A program made the position numbers and the translations under genes. The notes below the pieces were generated by a model. It searched no databases, was not told where the DNA came from, and was given only the letters and a program-made list of their open reading frames with translations. From an uncultured Bacteroidales bacterium (GTDB lineage Bacteria; Bacteroidota; Bacteroidia; Bacteroidales; Paludibacteraceae), in contig CALFTM010000074.1 in NCBI GenBank assembly GCA_937916355.1, forward strand, positions 1 to 25,334: 25,334 nucleotides of DNA. The letters are read 5' to 3'. Shown piece by piece: positions 1 through 7,657 of this stretch; position 1 is the first letter of the stretch; every line of letters starts with the position of its first letter.

Positions 1-54
1 CCAACGACCCCGAGATTACAAATCACGTGCTCTGGCCAACTGAGCTAAAGAGGC
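1..54 (-). tRNA. tRNA-Thr(TGT), 5' part, cut by window start
   Basis: Read on the minus strand from base 54, this gives a 7-nt acceptor strand (GCCTCTT), U8-A9, a D-arm with GCTC/GAGC pairing and an anticodon loop TTTGTAA with anticodon TGT, followed by the variable region and the start of the T-arm. The 3' end lies beyond the window edge. The anticodon stem CGTGA/TCTCG has a central T-T mismatch. In many Bacteroidales an hpf-tRNA-Thr-tRNA-Tyr-tRNA-Gly-tRNA-Thr-tuf order is seen, so more tRNAs and tuf may follow outside the window; that is inference. Confidence 0.93.
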
Positions 55-100
55 ATTCTTTAAACACACCTTTCCAGAAGCGTTGTTCCGAAAAGGTGTG

Positions 101-132
101 CAAATGTAGGCATTATTTTTTTACCAAACAAA
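101..132 (-). promoter_or_regulatory. Bacteroides-type promoter for the tRNA-Thr cluster
   Basis: On the minus strand a -33 box TTTG (129-132) is followed after 20 bases by TACATTTG (101-108), an exact match to TAnnTTTG. It lies just upstream of tRNA-Thr, so the tRNA transcript is probably independent of hpf. A second TTTG at 125-128 gives a 16-base spacing and is less likely. Confidence 0.65.
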
Positions 133-166
133 TAAAAATAGCTTTTTTTTACTCTCAACCCTAAAT

Positions 167-472
167 TTATTTCTTAGCATCACTCGCTTTCTCTTTTGCT
201 TTCTTGATTGAGCGAATCATGGCATCCATGGCATTATCAAACGCCTCCTCGAATGAATCCGCAGTTTTTGTTACCACCAAATCACTTCCCGGAATCATAA
301 CCTTCAACAGAACCTCCTTATTATTAGAGGTCTCTGGCTTCACCACCTGCAACGTCACATCTACGCTCGTGATCTTGTCAGAATATTGTTCTAATTTCGA
401 GACCTTCTTATTGATAAACTCCTCCAAACTTGCTTTTACATCAAAATGAATAGCTTTTACTGTAACATTCAT
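167..472 (-). CDS. hpf: Ribosome hibernation promoting factor, short HPF/RaiA family
   Basis: A 101-residue protein beginning MNVTVKAIHFDVKASLEEFI, with the beta-alpha-beta-beta-beta-alpha pattern of the S30AE/HPF family and a lysine-rich C-terminus (KAKEKASDAKK). The family binds the decoding centre of idle ribosomes and helps form inactive dimers in stationary phase. The length fits short HPF; the C-terminal dimerisation domain of long HPF is absent. An in-frame ATG lies 15 bases upstream (487), but it sits inside a GGAGGG sequence that is well placed as a ribosome binding site for the ATG at 472, and family proteins begin at this Met. It lies 18 bases downstream of the recombinase gene, so the two are probably co-transcribed. 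Confidence 0.92.
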   Translation of the reverse strand: MNVTVKAIHFDVKASLEEFINKKVSKLEQYSDKITSVDVTLQVVKPETSNNKEVLLKVMIPGSDLVVTKTADSFEEAFDNAMDAMIRSIKKAKEKASDAKK

Positions 473-490
473 AATCTTTCCCTCCATACT

Positions 491-1381
491 TTACGCTCGA
501 GGATGAGCTTGTTGATAAATTTTTTGTAACTGTTCAAATGTCAGATGCGTATAAACTTCCGTTGCCGCCAAATTGCTATGCCCCAAAAGCTCCCGCACTG
601 CACCTATCTCTGCCCCATTGTTCAACATCGCCGTTGCGAATGTATGTCTGAGCACATGGGGACTTTTTTTCTGCAGAGAACTTATCGCCTCAAGAGACTT
701 CCTGACGATTCGCCAAACCAGCATCGGATACAACGGACTTCCATTCAACCTACAGAAGAAGCAACCCTCCTCGTTCGCTATCGTGCCCCTTGATTCCAAA
801 TACCGTTCTAAAACTTCGTGGAGTTTGTCTCCGAAAGGTATGACCCTCTCTTTCCCTCCTTTTCCAAAGACCTTTACCGTCCTCGAATGGAAATCGACAT
901 CCTCATCTTTTAGCCCGATCAACTCTGACAGACGTATTCCTAAATTATAGAACGTTTCGACTATCGTTTTATTTCGCACTCCTTCAAAATCTTCTCCAAA
1001 AACCAGTTCCGATTCGCCCTCCAACATGAGTTCCATCTGCGACTCACTCACGAACACGGGCAACCTCTTCTCTTTTTTCGGGAAGGTAATGACTGATGTC
1101 GGATTACTCTCCACTACGCCCTCTTTTGTCAAATATTTGTAGAAGGACTTTACCGCCGACATTTTACGGCATACGCTGCTCGGCTTATCTCCCTTCTCCA
1201 TCAACTCGACCATCCACGCCCGGATGTCCTTGCTGGTGATCTGCTCCGGCTGAAACGTCTTGGCAAGCTCGCCTTCGACAAATGCCCGAAACTGATTCAA
1301 ATCCGTTTGATAAGAGTTTACCGTGTGTTCAGACAAACGCCTTTCATATTTTATATATCTCAGAAATCTATCTAAAAACAT
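491..1381 (-). CDS. xerC: XerC/XerD-type tyrosine recombinase
   Basis: A 296-residue site-specific recombinase. Residues 1-100 form the SAM-like core-binding domain (MFLDRFLRYIKYERRLSEHT) and about 105-290 the catalytic domain. All six catalytic positions are present: R150 (NLGIRLSEL), K174 (GKGGKER), H242 and R245 (HVLRH), H268 (LGHSN) and nucleophile Y277 (EVYTHL). Spacing and length match the housekeeping Xer proteins that resolve chromosome dimers at dif rather than a longer integron or phage integrase. I cannot tell XerC from XerD by sequence alone. An upstream in-frame TTG at 1387 is possible, but the ATG at 1381 gives the usual family start. Its position upstream of hpf is conserved in Bacteroidales. 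No dif site was recognised nearby. Confidence 0.9.
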   Translation of the reverse strand: MFLDRFLRYIKYERRLSEHTVNSYQTDLNQFRAFVEGELAKTFQPEQITSKDIRAWMVELMEKGDKPSSVCRKMSAVKSFYKYLTKEGVVESNPTSVITFPKKEKRLPVFVSESQMELMLEGESELVFGEDFEGVRNKTIVETFYNLGIRLSELIGLKDEDVDFHSRTVKVFGKGGKERVIPFGDKLHEVLERYLESRGTIANEEGCFFCRLNGSPLYPMLVWRIVRKSLEAISSLQKKSPHVLRHTFATAMLNNGAEIGAVRELLGHSNLAATEVYTHLTFEQLQKIYQQAHPRA

Positions 1382-1714
1382 AGCCAATACTTACTTATCT
1401 CGTTATCCACTTCTCACCATTTAAAAGATTCTCTGCAACCAACTTTCAAGCAGACGCTGCGTTCTTCAGGAGTTTTCTTTATAAACCTTCTTTTGATACT
1501 TTAAAACAATCCTTTGAAACTCTTTGTCAAATCTCTTTGTTAGTGTTGTACGAAAATATAGTATTTTAAACAAAAAAACAAGAAATTTTCTTTTTTTTAT
1601 TACTTATTTTTATGTTAAATTTATGAATTTGAAATTTGAAACGTCTTTTTTTATGTCGACCTTGAGTGTATCTCTTTCATTTTTAATAAAATAAAGGTCT
1701 ACACAATGGAATGA
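1382..1714. other. AT-rich intergenic region between ldcA and xerC
   Basis: There is no convincing gene here; I looked for rpsU, which sits in this position in some Bacteroides, and did not find it. A weak minus-strand promoter candidate is TATATTTT at 1553-1560 with CTTG 18 bases upstream (1579-1582), which would give xerC-hpf a leader of about 160 nt. An imperfect inverted repeat (1655-1663 with 1694-1702) lies just after the ldcA stop, but has a 30-nt loop and a poor T-tract, so it is a doubtful terminator. Confidence 0.4.
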
Positions 1715-2635
1715 CTACAATTCAGTCAAGACTACTTTTTTCTCTTCTCCACACACAACCTCTAAATTCACATTCGCACCATGCACAAGTGGCCAGTTGT
1801 TTGCGACATGTCCGACAGGGAAGTTGAAAACAATCGGAATTTCCCTCTCCCCTACGGCAGAAAGGAATATCTCTTCGATTGTCTGCCTGAAAGAGGGGTC
1901 TTTGGGAATGTCTGAAAATTGTCCGACAACCAAACCGCTAATCTTCTCGAACACACCTGATAGGCGTAAATTTTGCACCATCCTATCAATATGATATAAT
2001 CTTTCGGAAAGATCTTCTACAAAAAGGATGTTGTTTTGTGCATCGACTGCATAAGGTGTCCCTTGCAGCGCATAAATGAGTGAAAGATTTCCGCCGACCA
2101 GTTTTCCTTGCGCCTTTCCGGCTCTGTTATATTTTGATTTTTTGGGAACAGACTGGTAGTCCATTTTTTCTCCAAAGAGAATCTTCTTCAATTTTCGCAC
2201 GGCAGAGCGGTTCTCTTCTGGGTGTGCGATGGCGCGCGCCATGACCGCATGAAGGGAAGGGAATCCCTCCGACACAAAACGTGCATGAAGAGCAGTTATA
2301 TCACTAAAACCGATCAGCCATTTGGGCGATTCCCTGAATTTTGAGAAATCAATCTGATCTACGATTCTGATGACACCATAGCCACCTCTTCCACAAAGAA
2401 TAGCAGCAATAGTTGGGTCGTCCATCGCCCACTGAAGGTCTTGTAAGCGTTGCTGGTCTGTTCCAGCAAAGCGTCCATACTTCCCTTTCGCATACTCACC
2501 CACCACTGGGACAAGCCTCCACTTGCGGAGTGTCTCACAAGCTTCGTCGATCAACTCCGGGTCGAGCGCGCCAGAGGGAGAAACCACCGCCACCCGATCA
2601 CCCGGAGTCAGATATTTTGGATAATTAGTCCACAT
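1715..2635 (-). CDS. ldcA: LD-carboxypeptidase (peptidase S66, LdcA family)
   Basis: A 306-residue S66 serine peptidase. The family removes the terminal D-Ala from murein tetrapeptides (L,D-bond) during peptidoglycan recycling; microcin-immunity MccF proteins are relatives. The catalytic triad is visible: nucleophile S111 in IGFSDITALH, E207 in FVEDLSERLYHIDR and H276 in PVGHVANNWPLVHGA, matching the Ser115/Glu217/His285 layout of Pseudomonas LdcA. Also present is the GRGGYG stretch at 82-87. There is no signal peptide, so it should be cytoplasmic. The start at 2635 gives the family N-terminus (YLTPGDRVAVVSPSG); an ATG at 2662 would add nine residues. Either start lies inside the 3' end of ftsZ, suggesting translational coupling. 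No terminator separates the two. Confidence 0.9.
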   Translation of the reverse strand: MWTNYPKYLTPGDRVAVVSPSGALDPELIDEACETLRKWRLVPVVGEYAKGKYGRFAGTDQQRLQDLQWAMDDPTIAAILCGRGGYGVIRIVDQIDFSKFRESPKWLIGFSDITALHARFVSEGFPSLHAVMARAIAHPEENRSAVRKLKKILFGEKMDYQSVPKKSKYNRAGKAQGKLVGGNLSLIYALQGTPYAVDAQNNILFVEDLSERLYHIDRMVQNLRLSGVFEKISGLVVGQFSDIPKDPSFRQTIEEIFLSAVGEREIPIVFNFPVGHVANNWPLVHGANVNLEVVCGEEKKVVLTEL

Positions 2636-4031
2636 TGTTATGGAGATAATCGTTTTTGTCATCAAAGCTCAACTCCTCTCCCGGAATCAACGAATAGCTT
2701 GAAGTCTGGTTATTTCCTGCAGCCCCATGGTAGGTTGGGATACCTTGAGATTCTGGCTCATCGTCAAAAAAGACCGAAGGAGCATCTGGCACACCAGAAG
2801 TCATTGTCTGGGCAGAGGGTGCTTGTTGAGTTTTTCCCATTGGAGTACCATAATAATGTTCCATCTGCGTTTGAAACTTCTCCTCGTCCTGTTCTTTTGT
2901 AGAAGTGGGCACAGGCTCCTGACGTTGATTTTCTGCAGTTCCGAAATGATTTATCACTCTTTCCACAAAGGATGTTTGAGCAGGTGCTGCAGCCGGGGTT
3001 GCAGGAGCAGACATGCCGATTCCATCTTCAATATCATCATCCGTAAAGCCTGTTGCGACAATGGTAATCTTCACTTCATCGTCTTGCAGCGTATTATCTT
3101 TGGTTGTACCCCAAATGATTTGGTTATCTTCACATTTAACCGCATCTTTAATATAATCGGTGATGGTGGTCAACTCATCGATCGACACGTCGCTATCTGG
3201 AGAAGATGCAATATTCAACAAGATGTCACGCGCACCCGTCAGATCAGAAGAGAGCAAAAGCGGAGAATCCAATGCCGCCACGATAGCATCAAGGGCACGT
3301 CCCCTTCCTTGTGCTTTGGCAGAACCCATCACCACGTTTCCACTATTCGTCATGACAGTCTTGATGTCCTCCAAATCGACATTGATATATCCGGGAACTG
3401 TAATGATTTCGGCGATACCTTTAGCGGCAGTAGCCAAAATATCATCTGCATAAGAGAAGGCTTCTGAAAGTTTTAAATCGGAATGTTCTTTTTTTATCTT
3501 TTCAGTACTGATAACCAATAGGGAGTCGACGTGCTTGCGCATCTCCTCCACGCCCTTGAAGGCCTGCTGCAAACGTCTTTTCCCTTCAAACAAAAAAGGA
3601 ATGGTTACAATACCAACAGTCAAAATGCCCATCTCTTTTGCAGTTTTTGCAATCAAAGGGGCTGCGCCAGTACCCGTTCCGCCACCCATTCCTGCGGTGA
3701 TGAAAACCATTTCGGTGGAATTTTCCAAGACACTGCGCACTGCATCAATCGAGTATTCTGCAGCAGAGCGACCCTTTTCTGGGTTGTTTCCTGCTCCACG
3801 TCCGGCAGCACCCAACTGAATTTTTGCTGGCACTTCAGACTTCCTCAAAGACTGCATATCAGTGTTGCAGATGAGAAAATCCACATTCTGGATTCCCAAC
3901 TTGTACATGTGGTTCACGGCATTTGTACCGCCACCACCGACACCGATCACCTTGATGACGGTTCTGTCTTCTGAAATTTCACCCGGGCAAGATGGGCTGA
4001 TAACTTCATCATTAAAGATTTCTTCTCCCAT
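2625..4031 (-). CDS. ftsZ: Cell division GTPase FtsZ
   Basis: A tubulin-like GTPase of 468 residues that polymerises into the Z-ring. Seen in sequence: an N-terminal extension of about 23 residues, the nucleotide-binding GVGGGGTNAV (30-39), the tubulin signature AGMGGGTGTGAAP (113-125), the T7 synergy loop around NVDLEDIKTVM (217-227) that completes the neighbour's active site, and a C-terminal GTPase subdomain to about residue 338. A long Ala/Pro/Gln-rich linker (about 339-428) follows, with a short tail that includes GIPTYHG (430-436) and ends in acidic LSFDDKNDYLHNNVD. The usual CTP peptide that binds FtsA is not obvious; GIPTYHG may be a divergent form. It lies 24 bases after ftsA and overlaps ldcA by 11 bases. 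Confidence 0.98.
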   Translation of the reverse strand: MGEEIFNDEVISPSCPGEISEDRTVIKVIGVGGGGTNAVNHMYKLGIQNVDFLICNTDMQSLRKSEVPAKIQLGAAGRGAGNNPEKGRSAAEYSIDAVRSVLENSTEMVFITAGMGGGTGTGAAPLIAKTAKEMGILTVGIVTIPFLFEGKRRLQQAFKGVEEMRKHVDSLLVISTEKIKKEHSDLKLSEAFSYADDILATAAKGIAEIITVPGYINVDLEDIKTVMTNSGNVVMGSAKAQGRGRALDAIVAALDSPLLLSSDLTGARDILLNIASSPDSDVSIDELTTITDYIKDAVKCEDNQIIWGTTKDNTLQDDEVKITIVATGFTDDDIEDGIGMSAPATPAAAPAQTSFVERVINHFGTAENQRQEPVPTSTKEQDEEKFQTQMEHYYGTPMGKTQQAPSAQTMTSGVPDAPSVFFDDEPESQGIPTYHGAAGNNQTSSYSLIPGEELSFDDKNDYLHNNVD

Positions 4032-4055
4032 AAATATATTTTTAAATCGTTTTTA

Positions 4056-5411
4056 TTAAAATTTATCACTCTCTTTTCCACTCGGATCTGAGAACACCGT
4101 ATCAAACATGTCTTTCAGCTTGGGAAGGGAAAACATACTCGTCTTGGAGCGTTTAGGAGCATTCTTCACTGGTACATCCTCAATTTTTTGAGGAATCTTC
4201 TCCAACCGGAGGGACTCACCCTTTCCTAAGTAGATGACAGAGAGCAGAGAGGCCCAAGAACGCACATCTGCGTTTGTGCTTAATGTTCCAACAGAACCTT
4301 TTCGCACACCCACACCCAAATACTCCTCCATCTTCTCTTTGGCTCCTTTCAAATTGCAACCTCCACCTACTACGATTGCGCTATTGACGAGAGCTCCTGC
4401 ATGAACAGAATCTTTCACTTTTGCGATAAGAGCCATTAGCTTGTCCACACGGCATTCGATTATACCATTGATCGTCCTCATGTCGAAAGAACGATTTGTT
4501 CCGTAAATCTCATAAGTGACCATCTGGCTTTTTGTATATTTTTCATAAGCGCAACCCTGATGTTTCAACACCGTCGCAATCTCTTTCGGAATCTTCAACT
4601 CCTCCAAGTCTGCCGTAATGCGGCTACTACCTTTAGGAAGCTCATAAACATATTTCAGTGTATTGTTGTTCCAAATTGAGACGGAAGTTACCTCCTCGCC
4701 GAAATCAACTAAAACAGCACCCTCTTTCATTTCCTGCGGAGTCAAAGATGCATTAGCGAGAGCCTCAACACCAAAGATCAATTCATAAGATCCGTTTTCA
4801 AAGCCTGCACGTTGCATGCACATTTCCAGATTATCAAAATAGTCGCCCGGAACCAGAATATTCTGATACTCCACCATCAGATGGTCGCAAATCAACCCAA
4901 CCGGATTTTCCTCGACAACACCATCGACGATATAACATTGCGGAAAAGACTTATAGAAGCTAAACGATGAATTTTTCGGATATTTCCTTTGTGTCAACCG
5001 AACATTCTCGCACATCATATTATCCAGCAACTCCTGAGTAATCTCCTCATGATCATGATTCCTCTCAATCATCTTCGACACGCCCTGAAGATTGCCCACA
5101 TTGACGGTGACATATACTTTTTCGATTTCAATTTTATAATCCTCCGGAACCTCGCCATGTTGCCTTAGATTTTTAGAAATTCTATTTTTCAATTTCTTCA
5201 TCATTGTCTTCAACAGCCCCGAAGCTTGTTCAATATTTTTGACTTTTCCACAACTGATGCTACCACAGGAAGGTTCTTTCTCCATAGCAACCAGTTCGAT
5301 ACTTCCATTTTCAGTCACAACTCCCATCGCACCTTTTATGAAGGCACTACCAAAGTCGATAGCAACTGTGAATTTTTTGATTCCTGATGACACCTTTTCT
5401 AAATCTACCAT
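4056..5411 (-). CDS. ftsA: Cell division protein FtsA
   Basis: An actin-family ATPase of 451 residues that tethers FtsZ to the inner membrane and recruits later division proteins. The phosphate-1 motif (AIDFGSAFIKGAM, about 17-29), the phosphate-2 region (VLVDFGEEVTSVSIW) and the adenosine motif (VVGGGCNLKGAKE) are all present, with the SHS2-type 1C insertion between them. The C-terminus holds a short amphipathic segment (SMFSLPKLKDMFDTVFSD), suitable as the membrane-targeting helix, followed by an acidic/basic tail. It sits 36 bases after ftsQ and 24 bases before ftsZ, the standard order. Confidence 0.96.
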   Translation of the reverse strand: MVDLEKVSSGIKKFTVAIDFGSAFIKGAMGVVTENGSIELVAMEKEPSCGSISCGKVKNIEQASGLLKTMMKKLKNRISKNLRQHGEVPEDYKIEIEKVYVTVNVGNLQGVSKMIERNHDHEEITQELLDNMMCENVRLTQRKYPKNSSFSFYKSFPQCYIVDGVVEENPVGLICDHLMVEYQNILVPGDYFDNLEMCMQRAGFENGSYELIFGVEALANASLTPQEMKEGAVLVDFGEEVTSVSIWNNNTLKYVYELPKGSSRITADLEELKIPKEIATVLKHQGCAYEKYTKSQMVTYEIYGTNRSFDMRTINGIIECRVDKLMALIAKVKDSVHAGALVNSAIVVGGGCNLKGAKEKMEEYLGVGVRKGSVGTLSTNADVRSWASLLSVIYLGKGESLRLEKIPQKIEDVPVKNAPKRSKTSMFSLPKLKDMFDTVFSDPSGKESDKF

Positions 5412-5447
5412 AACTAAGACTCCTTATATTTATCTTTTCCTAAAATA

Positions 5448-6194
5448 CTATTTTTTTGTACAAACCACCTGACCATCATACTTCAAGTTAATCTCCTTAT
5501 ACATGTTCCAACCCATTTTGTTGAAACCGTTCTGATAGATGGAATATAACTTGTTCAACTTCTTTTTGTAGTCCTCCAGCGAACCTAATCGGATAATCTG
5601 ATTGCCTACTCGAGGAACGATTGTCAACTCCTGACGACTATCCACATCAATCTGCTCGACAAAAGCGTTCCAAAACTTATCGTTATGAAGGAACAGCGCA
5701 AATTCATACAATTCTCCTTTTGCGAAACTTTTCTTCACGTTACCCGTCACAATGGGAACGTATGCCGCAAAACGGTCGGTCAATGCCATTTCTCCGCCCT
5801 CGCTATCAATGTAGTAGTTCGCATTAGGGGTCATCACCCTCATAACTGGTTCTCTTTGCAACACCACCACATTGACTGAGCCTTTAGGAGTTTTGTAGCA
5901 CTCCGCATCTTTAATTCTGGACTTTGACTCCAACGACTTCTCCATTTCCGCAGTACTGACAAACTCAGAACGGACACCCAAAGGGTTCAGGTCATCTTCT
6001 GCCAGCAAGTCCAAAACATCTTTCTCATCGACAAACCTGAGTCTGTCGCCATCTGCAATAGTGACATGGCAGGTGCTGCAAATCCTCATTTGAGAGGCAT
6101 TTGCGAACATCGTAACGAAAGAGAGTATATAGCCGAGTATTAAAACGATGACTGCCCCCTTCCCTACTTTTTGCCAATTCACTTTTTTACTCAT
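5448..6194 (-). CDS. ftsQ: Cell division protein FtsQ/DivIB
   Basis: A bitopic division protein of 248 residues: a short basic cytoplasmic N-terminus (MSKKVNWQKVGKG), one membrane segment (about 14-34) and a periplasmic region with a POTRA-like part (FVDEKDVLDLLAEDDLNPLG, then SRIKDAECYKTPKGSVNVVV) and an FtsQ/DivIB beta domain ending GQVVCTKK. The family links FtsA/FtsZ to the FtsL-FtsI-FtsW synthase. Identity rests partly on position between murC and ftsA, since FtsQ is poorly conserved. It contains CSTCH at 39-43, directly after the membrane segment, which formally matches the c-type haem motif CxxCH; this is probably chance. The 69-base gap to murC is the largest inside the operon and shows no clear promoter. 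Confidence 0.9.
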   Translation of the reverse strand: MSKKVNWQKVGKGAVIVLILGYILSFVTMFANASQMRICSTCHVTIADGDRLRFVDEKDVLDLLAEDDLNPLGVRSEFVSTAEMEKSLESKSRIKDAECYKTPKGSVNVVVLQREPVMRVMTPNANYYIDSEGGEMALTDRFAAYVPIVTGNVKKSFAKGELYEFALFLHNDKFWNAFVEQIDVDSRQELTIVPRVGNQIIRLGSLEDYKKKLNKLYSIYQNGFNKMGWNMYKEINLKYDGQVVCTKK

Positions 6195-6263
6195 CTAATT
6201 ACTGCTTTTGCGGTTATATAATTTAAAATTAAAATTCTCCCGGTTTTTCTCCGTTAATCATCA

Positions 6264-7655
6264 TTACGAAATTCCACCCAACCTGTTTTCCAATTTTTTC
6301 GTGATTTCGGGTACCAACAAATCCAAATCACCAGCACCAACCATCAGGAGGACATCATAATCTGCAACATCTGCAGAACGGACCAACTCCTCCTTGCTCA
6401 TCAGTCGTTTGTTGTCCAAATCCACCTTATCGAGCAACATTTGCGAAGTGACTCCCGGTATCGGCAACTCACGCGCCGGATAGATGTCCAACAAAATAAG
6501 TTCGTCAGCCTTCGACAGCGCCTCTGCGAACTCATCCGCCAAATCGCGCGTGCGAGTGTAGAGGTGAGGCTGGAACACAACGGTGAGTTTTCGATTTTGG
6601 TACAAGCTCCGCACCGATTCAATACTGGAGTTCAGCTCTTGAGGATGGTGGGCATAATCATCTAAGAAGACAATTTCATCACTTTTCAAATGAAAATCGA
6701 AACGACGTTTGACTCCTCGGAAAGAACTCATTCCCTTCCGCAACTCCTCTTCTGTAACTCCATTGAGCCAAGCGATCGCCATCGCCGCAATACCATTTTC
6801 AATGTTGACATAGACCGGCACTCCCAAAGTGATGTTCTCCATCACCCCCTCCGGAGTGATGAAATCGAAAACAATTTCCCCGTTTCCGATTCTGATATTA
6901 TCGGCATGAAAATCACCCTCTTCCACTGAATAAGAGAAAAAACGGACATTCTCCGCCAACTTAGGTTCAATCGGCAATCCTTTCTTCATCAACAGCACCC
7001 CACCGGGACGAATCAACGAGGTGAAAGTCTCGAAGCTGGCACGATAGTTCTCTTCTGTTCCATAAATATCTAAATGGTCTGCATCCACAGCAGTGATTAC
7101 AGCCATCTGAGGAGAAAGCGTCCAAAAAGAGCGGTCGTACTCATCAGCCTCTATCACAACCAGATTACTCTTTTCTGAAAGCAGAAGGTTTTTCTGGAAA
7201 TTCTTAGAGATGCCACCAAGGAAGGCATTGCAATCGACAGTACTGTTCCGCAACAAGTGCGCCAACATCGTAGAGGTGGTCGTCTTGCCATGCGTACCTG
7301 CCACACAAAGTCCCTGCTGCATCCGGGTCACCTCCCCCAACAGTTGGGAACGCTTGAGCAATTCAAAACCATTCTCCTTAAACCACTCCATTTCAGACAT
7401 AGAAGCAGGGACGGCAGGAGTAAAAACCACCCTTGTATCGGATGCGACCTTGAACGAGTCGGGTATCAGACGCACATCATCTTCGTAGTGGACAGAAATC
7501 TGCTCCGCCTCCAGCTCCATTGTAAGAGCCGAAGCCACACGGTCGTAGCCAGCCACAGCATAGCCTTTCGCCTTGAAATAGCGTGCCAAGGCACTCATTC
7601 CAATTCCGCCAATGCCTAAGAAATAGATATTTTTTTTCTCTTCTACCATTTTCAT
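6264..7655 (-). CDS. murC: UDP-N-acetylmuramate--L-alanine ligase MurC
   Basis: A cytoplasmic Mur ligase of 463 residues that adds L-Ala to UDP-MurNAc with ATP. Domain 1 begins with the UDP-binding IYFLGIGGIGMSALARYFK (10-28). The central ATPase domain carries the P-loop AGTHGKTTTSTML (119-131) and the EADEYDRSF motif typical of MurC. The C-terminal domain has DDYAHHPQEL, the MurC form of the conserved His/Asp motif. Two ATGs are possible (7655 and 7649); the second also gives a normal N-terminus. Only two bases separate it from the murG stop, so translation is likely coupled. Confidence 0.97.
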   Translation of the reverse strand: MKMVEEKKNIYFLGIGGIGMSALARYFKAKGYAVAGYDRVASALTMELEAEQISVHYEDDVRLIPDSFKVASDTRVVFTPAVPASMSEMEWFKENGFELLKRSQLLGEVTRMQQGLCVAGTHGKTTTSTMLAHLLRNSTVDCNAFLGGISKNFQKNLLLSEKSNLVVIEADEYDRSFWTLSPQMAVITAVDADHLDIYGTEENYRASFETFTSLIRPGGVLLMKKGLPIEPKLAENVRFFSYSVEEGDFHADNIRIGNGEIVFDFITPEGVMENITLGVPVYVNIENGIAAMAIAWLNGVTEEELRKGMSSFRGVKRRFDFHLKSDEIVFLDDYAHHPQELNSSIESVRSLYQNRKLTVVFQPHLYTRTRDLADEFAEALSKADELILLDIYPARELPIPGVTSQMLLDKVDLDNKRLMSKEELVRSADVADYDVLLMVGAGDLDLLVPEITKKLENRLGGIS

Positions 7656-7657
7656 CT

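Noticed and set aside
491..1381. Treating the tyrosine recombinase as an island or phage integrase
   Set aside because: Size, residue spacing and the xerC-hpf-tRNA neighbourhood match housekeeping Xer. No att repeats of tRNA-Thr were seen in the window.
1466..1570. Minus-strand frame RFDKEFQRIVLKYQKKVYKENS before xerC, faintly like the start of an ECF sigma factor
   Set aside because: No ATG or GTG start, only about 30 codons, and the likeness is to a low-complexity Lys/Tyr helix. It overlaps the likely xerC leader. Not enough to call a gene.
2727..3467. 246-codon plus-strand open frame
   Set aside because: It is antisense to ftsZ and has Cys/Arg/His-rich shadow composition without a domain.
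6063..6080. Calling FtsQ a c-type cytochrome
   Set aside because: One CxxCH in a protein with FtsQ architecture and position is not evidence for haem; kept only as an observation.
6195..6263. Internal promoter between murC and ftsQ
   Set aside because: The 69-base gap is AT-rich with a TATATAATTT stretch but no TAnnTTTG box or -33 TTTG at the right distance.
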